This document shows positions 1-8,194 of a stretch of 36,184 nucleotides of DNA, in pieces. A program made the position numbers and the translations under genes. The DNA is from Erysipelothrix sp. (lineage in GTDB: Bacteria; Bacillota_I; Bacilli_A; Erysipelotrichales; Erysipelotrichaceae): contig JAAYHR010000001.1 of assembly GCA_012735275.1 (NCBI GenBank), positions 1 to 36,184 on the forward strand, in the 5' to 3' direction. Numbering within the stretch: position 1 is the stretch's first letter; each line of letters starts with the position of its first letter. The notes under the pieces were generated by a model. It was not told the DNA's origin. It did no database searches and saw only the letters and a program-made list of their open reading frames with translations.

Positions 1-33
1 ATCAGCATTTTCTTGTAATAAATATTCACTCAT
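1..33 (-). CDS. Partial CDS, N-terminus only (unknown product)
   Basis: A minus-strand ATG at position 33 opens a frame that runs off the left edge after 11 codons (MSEYLLQENAD). It is preceded by a good ribosome binding site (AAGGATG, about 6 bases upstream) and lies just downstream of the terminator that follows the aminopeptidase gene. Too little is present to assign a function. Confidence 0.55.
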   Translation of the reverse strand, partial: MSEYLLQENAD

Positions 34-51
34 TTAATCATCCTTAATTAG

Positions 52-77
52 AAAAAAGTACTATTAATAGTACTTTA
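52..77 (-). terminator. Rho-independent terminator after the aminopeptidase gene
   Basis: Read on the minus strand, AAAGTACTA and TAGTACTTT pair around a short AT loop and are followed by a T run. The hairpin begins inside the stop codon of the aminopeptidase gene (75-77), so terminator and stop codon share bases. Confidence 0.75.
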
Positions 78-1322
78 TATTACGAAATTTCCATTCTCAA
101 ATAGTGATACTTCTTCACCATCATGTTTAATTCCTTTTATGTTCATATCTGCTGATCCAAACATAAAGTCGACATGGTTCATTGATGAGTTAAAGCCATA
201 TGTTTTTAACTCTTCTTCACTCATTGTTGTACCGCCAATAATATTCATTGGATATGCTGCACCTAGTGCTAAGTGACAAGAAGCATTTTCATCAAATAAT
301 GTATTGTAGAATAGAATTCCCGAGTTTTGAATTGGAGAGTCATGTGAGATTAATGCAACTTCACCAATATGTCTTGATCCTTCATCTGTATCTAATAACT
401 GTGTTAGTTTTTCGTCATTTTGTTTTGCTAGCGATGAAATTACTTTTCCATCTTTAAATTCTAGTTTGAAGTCTTCAATTAATACACCTTGGTAATCTAA
501 TGGTTTAGTTGAGTAAACAACTCCATTAACATTTTCACGGTGTGGCATTGTGAAGTTTTCTTCAGTTGGAATGTTTGGATTAAAGACTTGACCATTTCCA
601 GCAATCTCTGATCCACCAGCCCAACGATGACTATCTGCTAAACCGACAACCAGGTCAGTCCCTAACTCATTTGTAAAGTGTAGAGCTTTAAAGTTATATT
701 CATTTAAAGCATTATTTCTTGTTTCTAAAGCGGCATTGTGTGCTTTCCAATCTGCGATTGGATCATTGTCTTTAGTTACGCGTGATGCTGATAGGATAGC
801 TTCCCACATTTTATCAACTGCGACTTGATCGTCTTCATTTGGGAAGACTAAGTTTGCCCAACCAACACTTGGTACTGCGACAATTGTCCATTGGCCATGA
901 TTTGCCATTGAGTAATCGCGGTAACGTTTAAATGCTTGACCAGCTGCTTTAGCGTTTGCTGCCATCTTACTTGCATCTACGTCTGAGAAAATACCTGGAA
1001 CATCATCAACAATGTTTAAACGAGCAACTTTTTCATCAATGAAATGATCGTATTGAGCAACACGGTAGTCTGGAATTACTTCAAATTGACTAATGTCCGC
1101 ATTTTGGAAATTAATTTTGCTCATTAAGTCATCATGCCATAGCATATAGACAAATTTTGCGCCATATTCATATGCTACCTCAGCACAAAGACGTGCAAAG
1201 GGAGCTGCGTCAACTGATGCAGTAATAACTACTGGTTGACCTTTTTTAACGTTTATTCCGGTACTAACAGCTAATTCTGCTAGTTTTCTTAATCTTAAAT
1301 CATCAATATTTTTAAATACCAT
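75..1322 (-). CDS. M29 family metallo-aminopeptidase (AmpS/PepS type)
   Basis: This is a 415-residue cytosolic aminopeptidase of family M29, which removes N-terminal residues from peptides with a two-metal centre. The length is typical. The expected ligands can be placed: Glu254 in the NIPTEE motif, Glu321, His350, Tyr357, and His383 with Asp385 in HVDFMFG. The start is ATG at 1322 behind AAGGAGA. It is the last gene of the pfkA-pyk-ROK kinase cluster, 11 bases after the ROK kinase gene, and is followed at once by a terminator. Peptide turnover is known for the family; a functional link to glycolysis here is only co-transcription. Confidence 0.9.
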   Translation of the reverse strand: MVFKNIDDLRLRKLAELAVSTGINVKKGQPVVITASVDAAPFARLCAEVAYEYGAKFVYMLWHDDLMSKINFQNADISQFEVIPDYRVAQYDHFIDEKVARLNIVDDVPGIFSDVDASKMAANAKAAGQAFKRYRDYSMANHGQWTIVAVPSVGWANLVFPNEDDQVAVDKMWEAILSASRVTKDNDPIADWKAHNAALETRNNALNEYNFKALHFTNELGTDLVVGLADSHRWAGGSEIAGNGQVFNPNIPTEENFTMPHRENVNGVVYSTKPLDYQGVLIEDFKLEFKDGKVISSLAKQNDEKLTQLLDTDEGSRHIGEVALISHDSPIQNSGILFYNTLFDENASCHLALGAAYPMNIIGGTTMSEEELKTYGFNSSMNHVDFMFGSADMNIKGIKHDGEEVSLFENGNFVI

Positions 1323-1333
1323 AATCTATCTCC

Positions 1334-2233
1334 TTATAAACCGTATGACATTGGAAGCATTGCTGCCCCAACGATTCCTGGTTCATCTAATTCTGATAAT
1401 ACAACTTCAACACCGTGCATACCTGGATGAACGAGTGTTTCATAGTTGCGTTTAACTTTGTCAAAGTATAAATCGGCTGACTTAGTTACACCACCACCAA
1501 TTACAAAGACATGTGGATCAACAACATGAGCAATACTTGCCATCATCACTGCAAATTTATATGCGACATCGTCAATTAAATCAATTGCCAGTTCATTACC
1601 TTCTGTAAATAAGTCAAAGACTTCTTTAGCATTAACAATATTTGGATCAATGTCTTTACGAGCACGATCTGCAATTGCTGTACCACTAGCTTCATTCTCA
1701 GCGGCACCAGTAATTAAATGGTTAATCTTTTCATCTGTATCGGTAACCTTAATATTTGCGATTTCTCCAGCATAGCCGGTTCTTCCTGAGATTACACGAC
1801 CATTAGCAACTAATGCGCCACCAATTCCAGTTGAGTGAGTAATATAGTAAACAATTGCTTTACCTTTACCAGCACCAACTAGTGCTTCAGCCAGCCCTGC
1901 GACATTAGCATCATTATCCATAAATACTTTCATATCTAAAGCGTTCTCTAAATATTCAGCAACTGGGAAAAACTCAAAATCAACTAAATTTGTCGCTAAA
2001 GTAATATGACCTTTTACTGTATCAACGGGACCTGGGATGCCTACACCAATACCTGAGCATTGTGCATACTCAGGTATCTGTTTTATCATCTCTATTATAT
2101 TATTCAATACAATCTTCGGTCCTTTATCAGCAAATGAATCGCTTTTGCTTACATAAACAACTTCACCTGTTTGCGATACTTTCGCAACTCTTACTGAAGT
2201 TCCACCTAAATCTACCCCAATATAATATTTCAT
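1334..2233 (-). CDS. ROK family sugar kinase, probable glucokinase, lacking the ROK zinc motif
   Basis: This 299-residue ROK-family protein begins with the phosphate-binding motif GVDLGGTSVRVAKV and has the catalytic-loop Asp in FMDNDANVAG and a glycine-rich GGGV segment near the C-terminus. Such enzymes phosphorylate glucose or related hexoses with ATP. The usual CxCGxxGC zinc motif after GYAGEI is absent: the stretch from there to ASGTAIADRA has no cysteine. The gene lies 4 bases after pyk, so it probably supplies hexose phosphate to the PfkA and Pyk encoded upstream. Glucokinase is the favoured role from context; another hexose kinase is possible. GAGG lies rather far (12 bases) from the ATG, inside the end of pyk. 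Confidence 0.8.
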   Translation of the reverse strand: MKYYIGVDLGGTSVRVAKVSQTGEVVYVSKSDSFADKGPKIVLNNIIEMIKQIPEYAQCSGIGVGIPGPVDTVKGHITLATNLVDFEFFPVAEYLENALDMKVFMDNDANVAGLAEALVGAGKGKAIVYYITHSTGIGGALVANGRVISGRTGYAGEIANIKVTDTDEKINHLITGAAENEASGTAIADRARKDIDPNIVNAKEVFDLFTEGNELAIDLIDDVAYKFAVMMASIAHVVDPHVFVIGGGVTKSADLYFDKVKRNYETLVHPGMHGVEVVLSELDEPGIVGAAMLPMSYGL

Positions 2234-2237
2234 GTAA

Positions 2238-3665
2238 TTATTTTACCTCGATAATTTTCATCATGTTTGTTGCGCCTTGCCCTGATGGGTAACCTGCAAC
2301 GATAATAATTTGTTTTCCAACTGGAACACCGAAGTCTTTAGCAATTTGTGTCGCTAATTCTTCATCGTTATTATCCAGGTTTGGAACAGGACTAATTACT
2401 GGGTAAACTCCCCAATAGCAGTTTAGTGATCTTTGAACTTGTTCGTCAAATGTTACTGCGATAATTGGAGCTTTAGGACGGAACTTAGATAGACGTTTAG
2501 CTGTCGAGCCTGATTGTGTAAAGGCAATAATTGCTTCAACGTTTTCTAGGTTGTATGCTGAGTCAGCAACTGCAATCCCGATTGAGTCTTGAACAGTTGG
2601 TTGACTTGAAATAATTGATTTTCTTAATAATTCTTCATATGGCATAATTTCTTCCATCGTCATTGCGATAGTTGCCATTGTGTTTACTGATTCTAATGGG
2701 TAATCCCCTGCTGCAGTTTCACCTGATAACATTACCGCATCAGTTCCATCTAAAACAGCGTTTGCCACGTCACTTGCTTCAGCACGTGTTGGGCGTGGGT
2801 TGTCAGTCATTGTTTCTAACATATGTGTAGCTGTAATAACTGGTTTACCTAATTCATTAGCCATTCTAATCATTTTCTTTTGGTAAATAGGTACTAATTC
2901 AAATGAAATTTCAACACCTAAGTCTCCACGAGCAACCATTACTCCATCAGATACTTCTAAGATTTCTCTTAAGTTGTCATATCCTTCTTGGTTTTCAATT
3001 TTTGGAATAATTTGAATGTGCTCTGCACCTTCTTCTTTTAAGATTGCTTTAATTTCTAGAACGTCTTCTTTTCTTCTTGTAAATGATGCTGCGATAAAGT
3101 TAGCACCATTTCTTGCTGCAAACCGAATGTCTGATTCATCTTTTGCTGAGATAAATGGCATTGATAAGTATGCACCTGGAATATTAATTCCTTTTCTTGT
3201 TTTTACATAACCTGGGTTTTCAACTCGACATAATAATTTATCGGCAGCTACCTCTAAAATAGTCATACGAACTTTACCATCATCAACTAGTAATGTTTGA
3301 CCAACTTTAACGTCGTCATACATTTCTTGAACGTCAATGGTAAATCTTTCTTTATTTCCAATTACTTCTTCTTTAACGATTGAAACAGTTTCGCCTGTTT
3401 CGAAATAGACACCATCATCTTCGATAACGCCACAACGAATTTCTGGTCCTTTAGTATCTACTAAGATTGCTAAGTTAGTTCCTAAACGATCATTTACTTC
3501 TTTAATTGTTTTAATTCTTTCAGCATGACTCTCTTGTACTTCGTGAGAGAAGTTTAAGCGGGCAATATTAACACCAGCTAAGGCTAACTTCTCAATCATT
3601 TCTACACTTTTAGACGCAGGTCCAATAGTTGCTACAATTTTCGTTTTTCTAATATCAATCATCAT
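2238..3665 (-). CDS. pyk: Pyruvate kinase
   Basis: Pyruvate kinase converts phosphoenolpyruvate and ADP to pyruvate and ATP. The 475-residue protein begins with TKIVATIGPAS, has the active-site regions MVARGDLGVE and TATHMLETM, and the metal/substrate segment IIPKIENQEG. It ends after the C-terminal allosteric domain and lacks the extra PEP-utiliser-like domain of Bacillus pyruvate kinases, so it is the short form. Two ATGs are adjacent at the start, with GGGAGG about 9 bases upstream. It sits 20 bases downstream of pfkA, the conserved Bacillota order. Confidence 0.96.
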   Translation of the reverse strand: MMIDIRKTKIVATIGPASKSVEMIEKLALAGVNIARLNFSHEVQESHAERIKTIKEVNDRLGTNLAILVDTKGPEIRCGVIEDDGVYFETGETVSIVKEEVIGNKERFTIDVQEMYDDVKVGQTLLVDDGKVRMTILEVAADKLLCRVENPGYVKTRKGINIPGAYLSMPFISAKDESDIRFAARNGANFIAASFTRRKEDVLEIKAILKEEGAEHIQIIPKIENQEGYDNLREILEVSDGVMVARGDLGVEISFELVPIYQKKMIRMANELGKPVITATHMLETMTDNPRPTRAEASDVANAVLDGTDAVMLSGETAAGDYPLESVNTMATIAMTMEEIMPYEELLRKSIISSQPTVQDSIGIAVADSAYNLENVEAIIAFTQSGSTAKRLSKFRPKAPIIAVTFDEQVQRSLNCYWGVYPVISPVPNLDNNDEELATQIAKDFGVPVGKQIIIVAGYPSGQGATNMMKIIEVK

Positions 3666-3685
3666 TTGTAAATTCCTCCCATTTG

Positions 3686-4648
3686 TTAAACTAATCGTTT
3701 TTGTAAATCGAATAAATCGTCTTTCCTACTACGCTTGTACTCAAACGCAGCTTCAATTGGCATACTAGATATTTTTCCATCGATCCAACCAACTGCATGA
3801 TCTTTATTTCCTTCAACTAAACTCTTAACTGCACTATCGCCCATTTGGGTAGCAAGGATTCGATCCATCGCTGTTGGTGATCCACCTCTTTGGACATAAC
3901 CCAAGACCGTTGATCGACCAGAGAATGAAGTTTGCGCACTAATGTGTACTGCCAAATCTTCAACGTCAGTTAATTTCTCACTTATAACAACTACTGCATG
4001 TTTCTTCTTACGAACTTCATCTAGTTCTCTTAAGTGTTGGATAGTTTCTTTGAAATCAAAGCCAGTTTCCGGAGTAATAACTAATTCAGCACCTGTTGCA
4101 ATTCCTGAATAAAGTGCAATATCACCACAGTGATTACCCATAACCTCTACAACAGAGCATCGATGATGCGATGTCGAAGTATCCCTAAGCTTATCAATCG
4201 CTTCAATCGCCGTATTTAAGGCCGTATCAAAACCAATTGTCTGCTCAGTTCCAGGAATATCATTATCAATCGTACCAGGGATCGTCGCAACCGCAATGCC
4301 TGATTTAGCTAATGATAAAGCTCCGCGATAAGATCCATCGCCACCAATAACAACTAAAGCATCAATTTCATGTTTCTTAAGATTTTCTAAAGCTAATTCA
4401 CGAACTGCCGCTTCCTTAAAGCCAGGTACACGGGCACTTCCTAAGATAGTTCCACCCTGAACGATAATTCCACTGACATCATCAGGACCCAATTCAAAGA
4501 TATCATCATGAATTAAGCCTAAATAACCATCTCTAACTCCAAAAACTTTAATTCCATACGACATACTCGATCGAACTACTGATCGTATTGCCGCATTCAT
4601 ACCGGGAGCGTCGCCGCCGGATGTTAAAACTGCAATCTTCTTGATCAT
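3686..4648 (-). CDS. pfkA: ATP-dependent 6-phosphofructokinase
   Basis: PfkA phosphorylates fructose 6-phosphate to fructose 1,6-bisphosphate, the committed step of glycolysis. The 320-residue length is typical of bacterial PfkA. Visible motifs are GGDAPGMNA (11-19) for ATP, GGDGSYRGA (102-110), and PGTIDNDIPGTE with catalytic Asp128. The glycine at 105, where PPi-dependent enzymes carry Asp, marks ATP dependence. The start is ATG behind GGAGG. It is the first gene of pfkA-pyk-ROK-aminopeptidase, and its upstream region holds an extended -10 promoter with a palindrome over the -35 region. Confidence 0.96.
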   Translation of the reverse strand: MIKKIAVLTSGGDAPGMNAAIRSVVRSSMSYGIKVFGVRDGYLGLIHDDIFELGPDDVSGIIVQGGTILGSARVPGFKEAAVRELALENLKKHEIDALVVIGGDGSYRGALSLAKSGIAVATIPGTIDNDIPGTEQTIGFDTALNTAIEAIDKLRDTSTSHHRCSVVEVMGNHCGDIALYSGIATGAELVITPETGFDFKETIQHLRELDEVRKKKHAVVVISEKLTDVEDLAVHISAQTSFSGRSTVLGYVQRGGSPTAMDRILATQMGDSAVKSLVEGNKDHAVGWIDGKISSMPIEAAFEYKRSRKDDLFDLQKRLV

Positions 4649-4672
4649 ATATCCTATGCCTCCATCTCACTA

Positions 4673-4723
4673 ATTATATCAAAGTCCATAACTTATGTAC
4701 ACATAAAATATAATACAAAGTCC
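4673..4723 (-). promoter_or_regulatory. Promoter and possible operator of the pfkA operon
   Basis: On the minus strand TGATATAAT forms an extended -10 box (TATAAT at 4673-4678). A 6+6 palindrome, TTATGT-AC-ACATAA (4693-4706), covers the place where a -35 box would lie. It is flanked by two direct copies of GGACTTTG (4716-4723 and 4680-4687) spaced 36 bases apart. No good -35 hexamer is seen. A regulator binding here is inference. Confidence 0.5.
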
Positions 4724-4730
4724 AATTTAC

Positions 4731-5672
4731 TTAAATTTTACCTTTTACATAAATTCGACGATTATTACCTAAGAGACGAACCTCTTTACTAGTCATTCTA
4801 ATTCGCTCCATTAATCTTTTCGCAGCCAAATCATTTACTTCATTACGATTATTAACTGAGTAATATTCTTCAAGCTGAGCCATAGAAAGATTACTAGTAA
4901 AGAAACAAGTTTTATTAGTATCCATACGATAATTTAATATCGATAATAAGATATCATCACGTAGCCAATCAGAGACCCCTTCAGTACCAATATCATCAAG
5001 CACTAAAACATCCACATGTTTTAAACGCGATAATAAGCCATCTAAAGATTCACGACGAGAAATCATATTTTTAAGGTTATTTGATAAAGTTGGTGTATGC
5101 ACAAAAGCCACCTTCTTACCTTGCTTAACGATTTCATTAGTAATCGCTGATAGTAAGTAAGTTTTCCCAACTCCCACATCACCGTAAAGATAGTAGCCTG
5201 TACCATCTAGACGATTTAGATATTCAGAAACTTCTCGCACCACTTTAATGTAGCTTAGATCTTCATCTGGATTGGCAACAATGTCAGCCATCGTTACTGT
5301 CGCTAAGGTCTCAGGAATATCCATAACAATGTAGTTACTTAGTAACTCATCTTTTTGAAGTTGCTTAAGCGTATGGACACATGGTGTAATTACTTTTTGT
5401 AACAAACCATCATAAATTAGATCTTCATAATAACCATTAGCTAATAAACAGTTTTCACTCGACTCACAAGCTGTTTTTAAATCTAACTCTTTAGTCCAAT
5501 CAAAGAATCTTTGAACATTAGCCTTTAAAAAAGTTAAATCCAAATGATTATGCTCTAGAAAATCTAAAACACGCTGATCCTCAGCTAAACGCTGATACAT
5601 CGCTTCACGTTTTTCCATTAGTTCAGGATCAAGTTCAACCTTATTAATTATCATTTGTTCCAAATTGTTCAT
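4731..5672 (-). CDS. dnaI: Primosomal protein DnaI, helicase loader ATPase
   Basis: DnaI is the AAA+ ATPase that loads the replicative helicase at oriC and at restart sites in Bacillota. The 313-residue protein has an N-terminal domain with Cys residues and CVH resembling the DnaI zinc site, then Walker A GDVGVGKT, Walker B VLVLDDIG, sensor-1-like FFTSN and a C-terminal Arg cluster (ERIR). It overlaps the 3' end of dnaB by 29 bases, which suggests translational coupling, and ends the polA-mutM-coaE-dnaB-dnaI cluster. The order matches Bacillus subtilis except that nrdR and other intervening genes are missing. Confidence 0.93.
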   Translation of the reverse strand: MNNLEQMIINKVELDPELMEKREAMYQRLAEDQRVLDFLEHNHLDLTFLKANVQRFFDWTKELDLKTACESSENCLLANGYYEDLIYDGLLQKVITPCVHTLKQLQKDELLSNYIVMDIPETLATVTMADIVANPDEDLSYIKVVREVSEYLNRLDGTGYYLYGDVGVGKTYLLSAITNEIVKQGKKVAFVHTPTLSNNLKNMISRRESLDGLLSRLKHVDVLVLDDIGTEGVSDWLRDDILLSILNYRMDTNKTCFFTSNLSMAQLEEYYSVNNRNEVNDLAAKRLMERIRMTSKEVRLLGNNRRIYVKGKI

Positions 5673-6816
5673 TTAACTTCCTCCATTCCGCTTTAATTGC
5701 TTCCGCTTCCGCTTCATCGACCTCTATACTGGTCTTAGCTTGACGTTCGATTGTCGGAGATTTTTCCGATAATAAATTTTTCTTCTGTGAATAATCAACT
5801 TTACGAATAATTTTATTAGCTTCTTCAACTGTATTAACATCGAAAGCCTTCCAAGTCGTTGCGATTTGTAAGACAAAGTTATGAATTAACTGATTATTCT
5901 TACTCTCCATTACATACTCAATTAAACGGTTAACGACCTGTTTATTTAACTTCATATCAAAGGATAATTGTTCTAATAATTTCTTATTATAATCTGAGAC
6001 GGCTGCCCCATTTTGTAATGATTTAAGGAATGCCACATTCGGTAAGTCATATTTATTAACATTATGAACTACTTCCACAGTTTCACGGCGGACGCGATCT
6101 AATAGTCGATCAACAACTAACTCTTTTTCAGCATAGTTAATTGAACGATAGACTAAAGTTGCCATTCGGGTTTCACTAATACCATAAAATAAAGCTAACT
6201 CACTAATTAAATTTAAGTTTTCCTTAGTTCTTAGAATTGATGGAAACTTAAGTTCACTAGCATCATTTAAAAAGAGATCAAAGTTAAATTGACTATCTAA
6301 CGGTTTCGCAATTGGATCATTTTTAAGTAAGATTTCTAAATCTTTCTCTGAGAAAGCATTCTGATTAAAGACTTTCTTTTCAGTAATATTTACAAAGCCA
6401 TCCATCGCAATCTTCTTCTCTTTAAACTTAATTAATAAAACGTTAAATTGATGGGTTCCAATAACTTTTTTTAACTCTAAACCATAAACATAATGATTTA
6501 AGAAATCATTGGCCGCTAATGGTCGCTTGAGAATATGTGCATATTCACTTTGCTCATGATGTTTATAGGTCTCAATTAAGCGATAACGCTCTAGCATAAT
6601 TAAGGACCTTTCAATTTCATCAATATTTAATCCAGTATTACGTGCGAGATTAGTATAATCAGTATTGATTGTCGCATGTAAGAGACTTAAATAGATTGAG
6701 ATTGAGTTAGCCCCAAGAATTGGTTGATACATTAAAAAGAGCGTTTCAATTTCTTGATTATTAATCGCAAAATTAGCCTCGATTCGAAATTCATTTTCAC
6801 CATATAAATGCATCAT
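5644..6816 (-). CDS. dnaB: Replication initiation and membrane attachment protein DnaB (Bacillota type)
   Basis: This 390-residue protein matches the Bacillota DnaB, a helicase co-loader related to DnaD and not the helicase itself. The evidence is its position between coaE and dnaI, its length, an N-terminal winged-helix-like segment (ETLFLMYQPILGANSISIYL) and a C-terminal helical DnaB/DnaD-like part (VEEANKIIRKVDYSQ). The start ATG overlaps the coaE stop (ATGA) behind GAGGTGAT. It is shorter than the 472-residue B. subtilis protein. With DnaI it would remodel the initiator complex so that helicase can load. The assignment leans on synteny as well as sequence. Confidence 0.88.
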   Translation of the reverse strand: MMHLYGENEFRIEANFAINNQEIETLFLMYQPILGANSISIYLSLLHATINTDYTNLARNTGLNIDEIERSLIMLERYRLIETYKHHEQSEYAHILKRPLAANDFLNHYVYGLELKKVIGTHQFNVLLIKFKEKKIAMDGFVNITEKKVFNQNAFSEKDLEILLKNDPIAKPLDSQFNFDLFLNDASELKFPSILRTKENLNLISELALFYGISETRMATLVYRSINYAEKELVVDRLLDRVRRETVEVVHNVNKYDLPNVAFLKSLQNGAAVSDYNKKLLEQLSFDMKLNKQVVNRLIEYVMESKNNQLIHNFVLQIATTWKAFDVNTVEEANKIIRKVDYSQKKNLLSEKSPTIERQAKTSIEVDEAEAEAIKAEWRKLNEQFGTNDN

Positions 6817-7400
6817 ATCACCTCTTCTATTTTTTTAATAACCTCTTGTACTTTCAATTCTAATTCAGTATTAGTTTGGTTATTCTCAATGACAAAGTCA
6901 GCGCGAGCTACTTTATCATCAACTGACAATTGATTTTTAATTCGACTTAATGCTTGTGTGCGACTGTAATTACGATTCTTAATTAAACGATCGATAATTA
7001 CTTCCTCATCAGCTTTAACTAAGATTGAATAGTCGACAATATCTTCCATGTTTGCTTCAAAGAGCAGCGGTATTTCTAAAATAATAATCCCTGAGTGGGC
7101 CTTAGAGAAGGCGATTAGACGCGCTTTAACTAAGGGGTGGATAATTGCCTCAAGTTTCTCTTTAAACTCCTGATCAGCAAACAAACGACTAGATATCATC
7201 GATAAATCCACTTGATCTGATTCTAAATTAAACATAGCCTTATTTATCAAACGGGCACAATCACGATTAGCATAAATAGCATGGACAATATCATCGGAAG
7301 ATATAGTTGGATATAACTTAGACAAGTAATTAGTTACGGTTGATTTGCCTGAGGCAATCGTACCCGTAACCCCTATTTTAATGGCTGGCATTTTGGACAT
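6813..7400 (-). CDS. coaE: Dephospho-CoA kinase
   Basis: CoaE phosphorylates dephospho-CoA with ATP in the last step of coenzyme A synthesis. The 195-residue protein has the P-loop GVTGTIASGKST, the DDIVH segment, EIPLLFEAN (typical VPLLFE) and the late RADFVIENN motif. The start at 7400 is favoured by AAAGAGG nine bases upstream, giving a 28-base overlap with mutM; an internal ATG three codons later is an alternative. It ends in an ATGA overlap with dnaB, so it sits in a coupled operon. Confidence 0.93.
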   Translation of the reverse strand: MSKMPAIKIGVTGTIASGKSTVTNYLSKLYPTISSDDIVHAIYANRDCARLINKAMFNLESDQVDLSMISSRLFADQEFKEKLEAIIHPLVKARLIAFSKAHSGIIILEIPLLFEANMEDIVDYSILVKADEEVIIDRLIKNRNYSRTQALSRIKNQLSVDDKVARADFVIENNQTNTELELKVQEVIKKIEEVI

Positions 7401-8194
7401 AAATAAGTACCTCTTTGGGCTACACGAATTTTCTCAATGATACTTCCACAAGTTGCACACGTTTCATTCTCACGATTATGAACATGTAGACTCTGTTGAA
7501 AGAGTCCTGTAACACCAAGTGAGCTCGTATAAGATCTAATCGTTGTCCCACCAGCTTCAATCGCCGCTTCTAAAATTGCTTGCGTATATTTAATAATTTC
7601 AGCATACTTAGCCTTACCAATTGTATTAACTGGCTGTTCGGGATGTAATTCCGCTTCAAATAAAATCTCATTAACATAAATATTTCCAATACCAGCAATT
7701 ACTGCTTGATCTAGTAAGAAGGCCTTGATTGAAATACTACGGCGAGCTGCTTGTTCCATTAAGGCATCTGCTGTAAGCTTAGGATCCCATGGTTCATAAC
7801 CAATTTTCGAAAGGATCGCTAGATCCTCATCTTTTTCATATAAGTACATTTTACCAAATTTTCGCGTGTCATTATAATGCATTTCCTTACCACTTGCGAA
7901 GGTAATGATAACATGTGAATGCTTATCCTTATCGACCGCTTGATCATAAACATAGTACTTACCTTCCATACGGAGGTGTGATACTAAGTTACCATCTGAA
8001 AGTTTAAAAATAATGTATTTTCCACGACGCTCAACATCAAGCATTTCTTGACCGATAATTTTTGCTCTAAACTCACTAATTTCGGGATGAGCAATAATAT
8101 TGTTCCAGTGAATTTCAAGTCCATTGATTGTTTCACCGACAACAAGTTTCTTTAATAACCTAACAACGGTTTCGACTTCAGGTAATTCAGGCAT
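7373..8194 (-). CDS. mutM: Formamidopyrimidine-DNA glycosylase
   Basis: MutM excises 8-oxoguanine and formamidopyrimidines and cuts the abasic site. The start must be the ATG at 8194, because maturation exposes the catalytic proline of MPELPEVET; the open frame extends five codons further upstream but these are not expected to be used. It then has the H2TH region (AGIGNIYVNEILF) and a C-terminal zinc finger with CATC and CPKC (CxxC pairs). With this start, length is 273 residues. The start overlaps the polA stop by one base (TAATG), so translation is probably coupled to polA. Confidence 0.95.
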   Translation of the reverse strand: MPELPEVETVVRLLKKLVVGETINGLEIHWNNIIAHPEISEFRAKIIGQEMLDVERRGKYIIFKLSDGNLVSHLRMEGKYYVYDQAVDKDKHSHVIITFASGKEMHYNDTRKFGKMYLYEKDEDLAILSKIGYEPWDPKLTADALMEQAARRSISIKAFLLDQAVIAGIGNIYVNEILFEAELHPEQPVNTIGKAKYAEIIKYTQAILEAAIEAGGTTIRSYTSSLGVTGLFQQSLHVHNRENETCATCGSIIEKIRVAQRGTYLCPKCQPLK

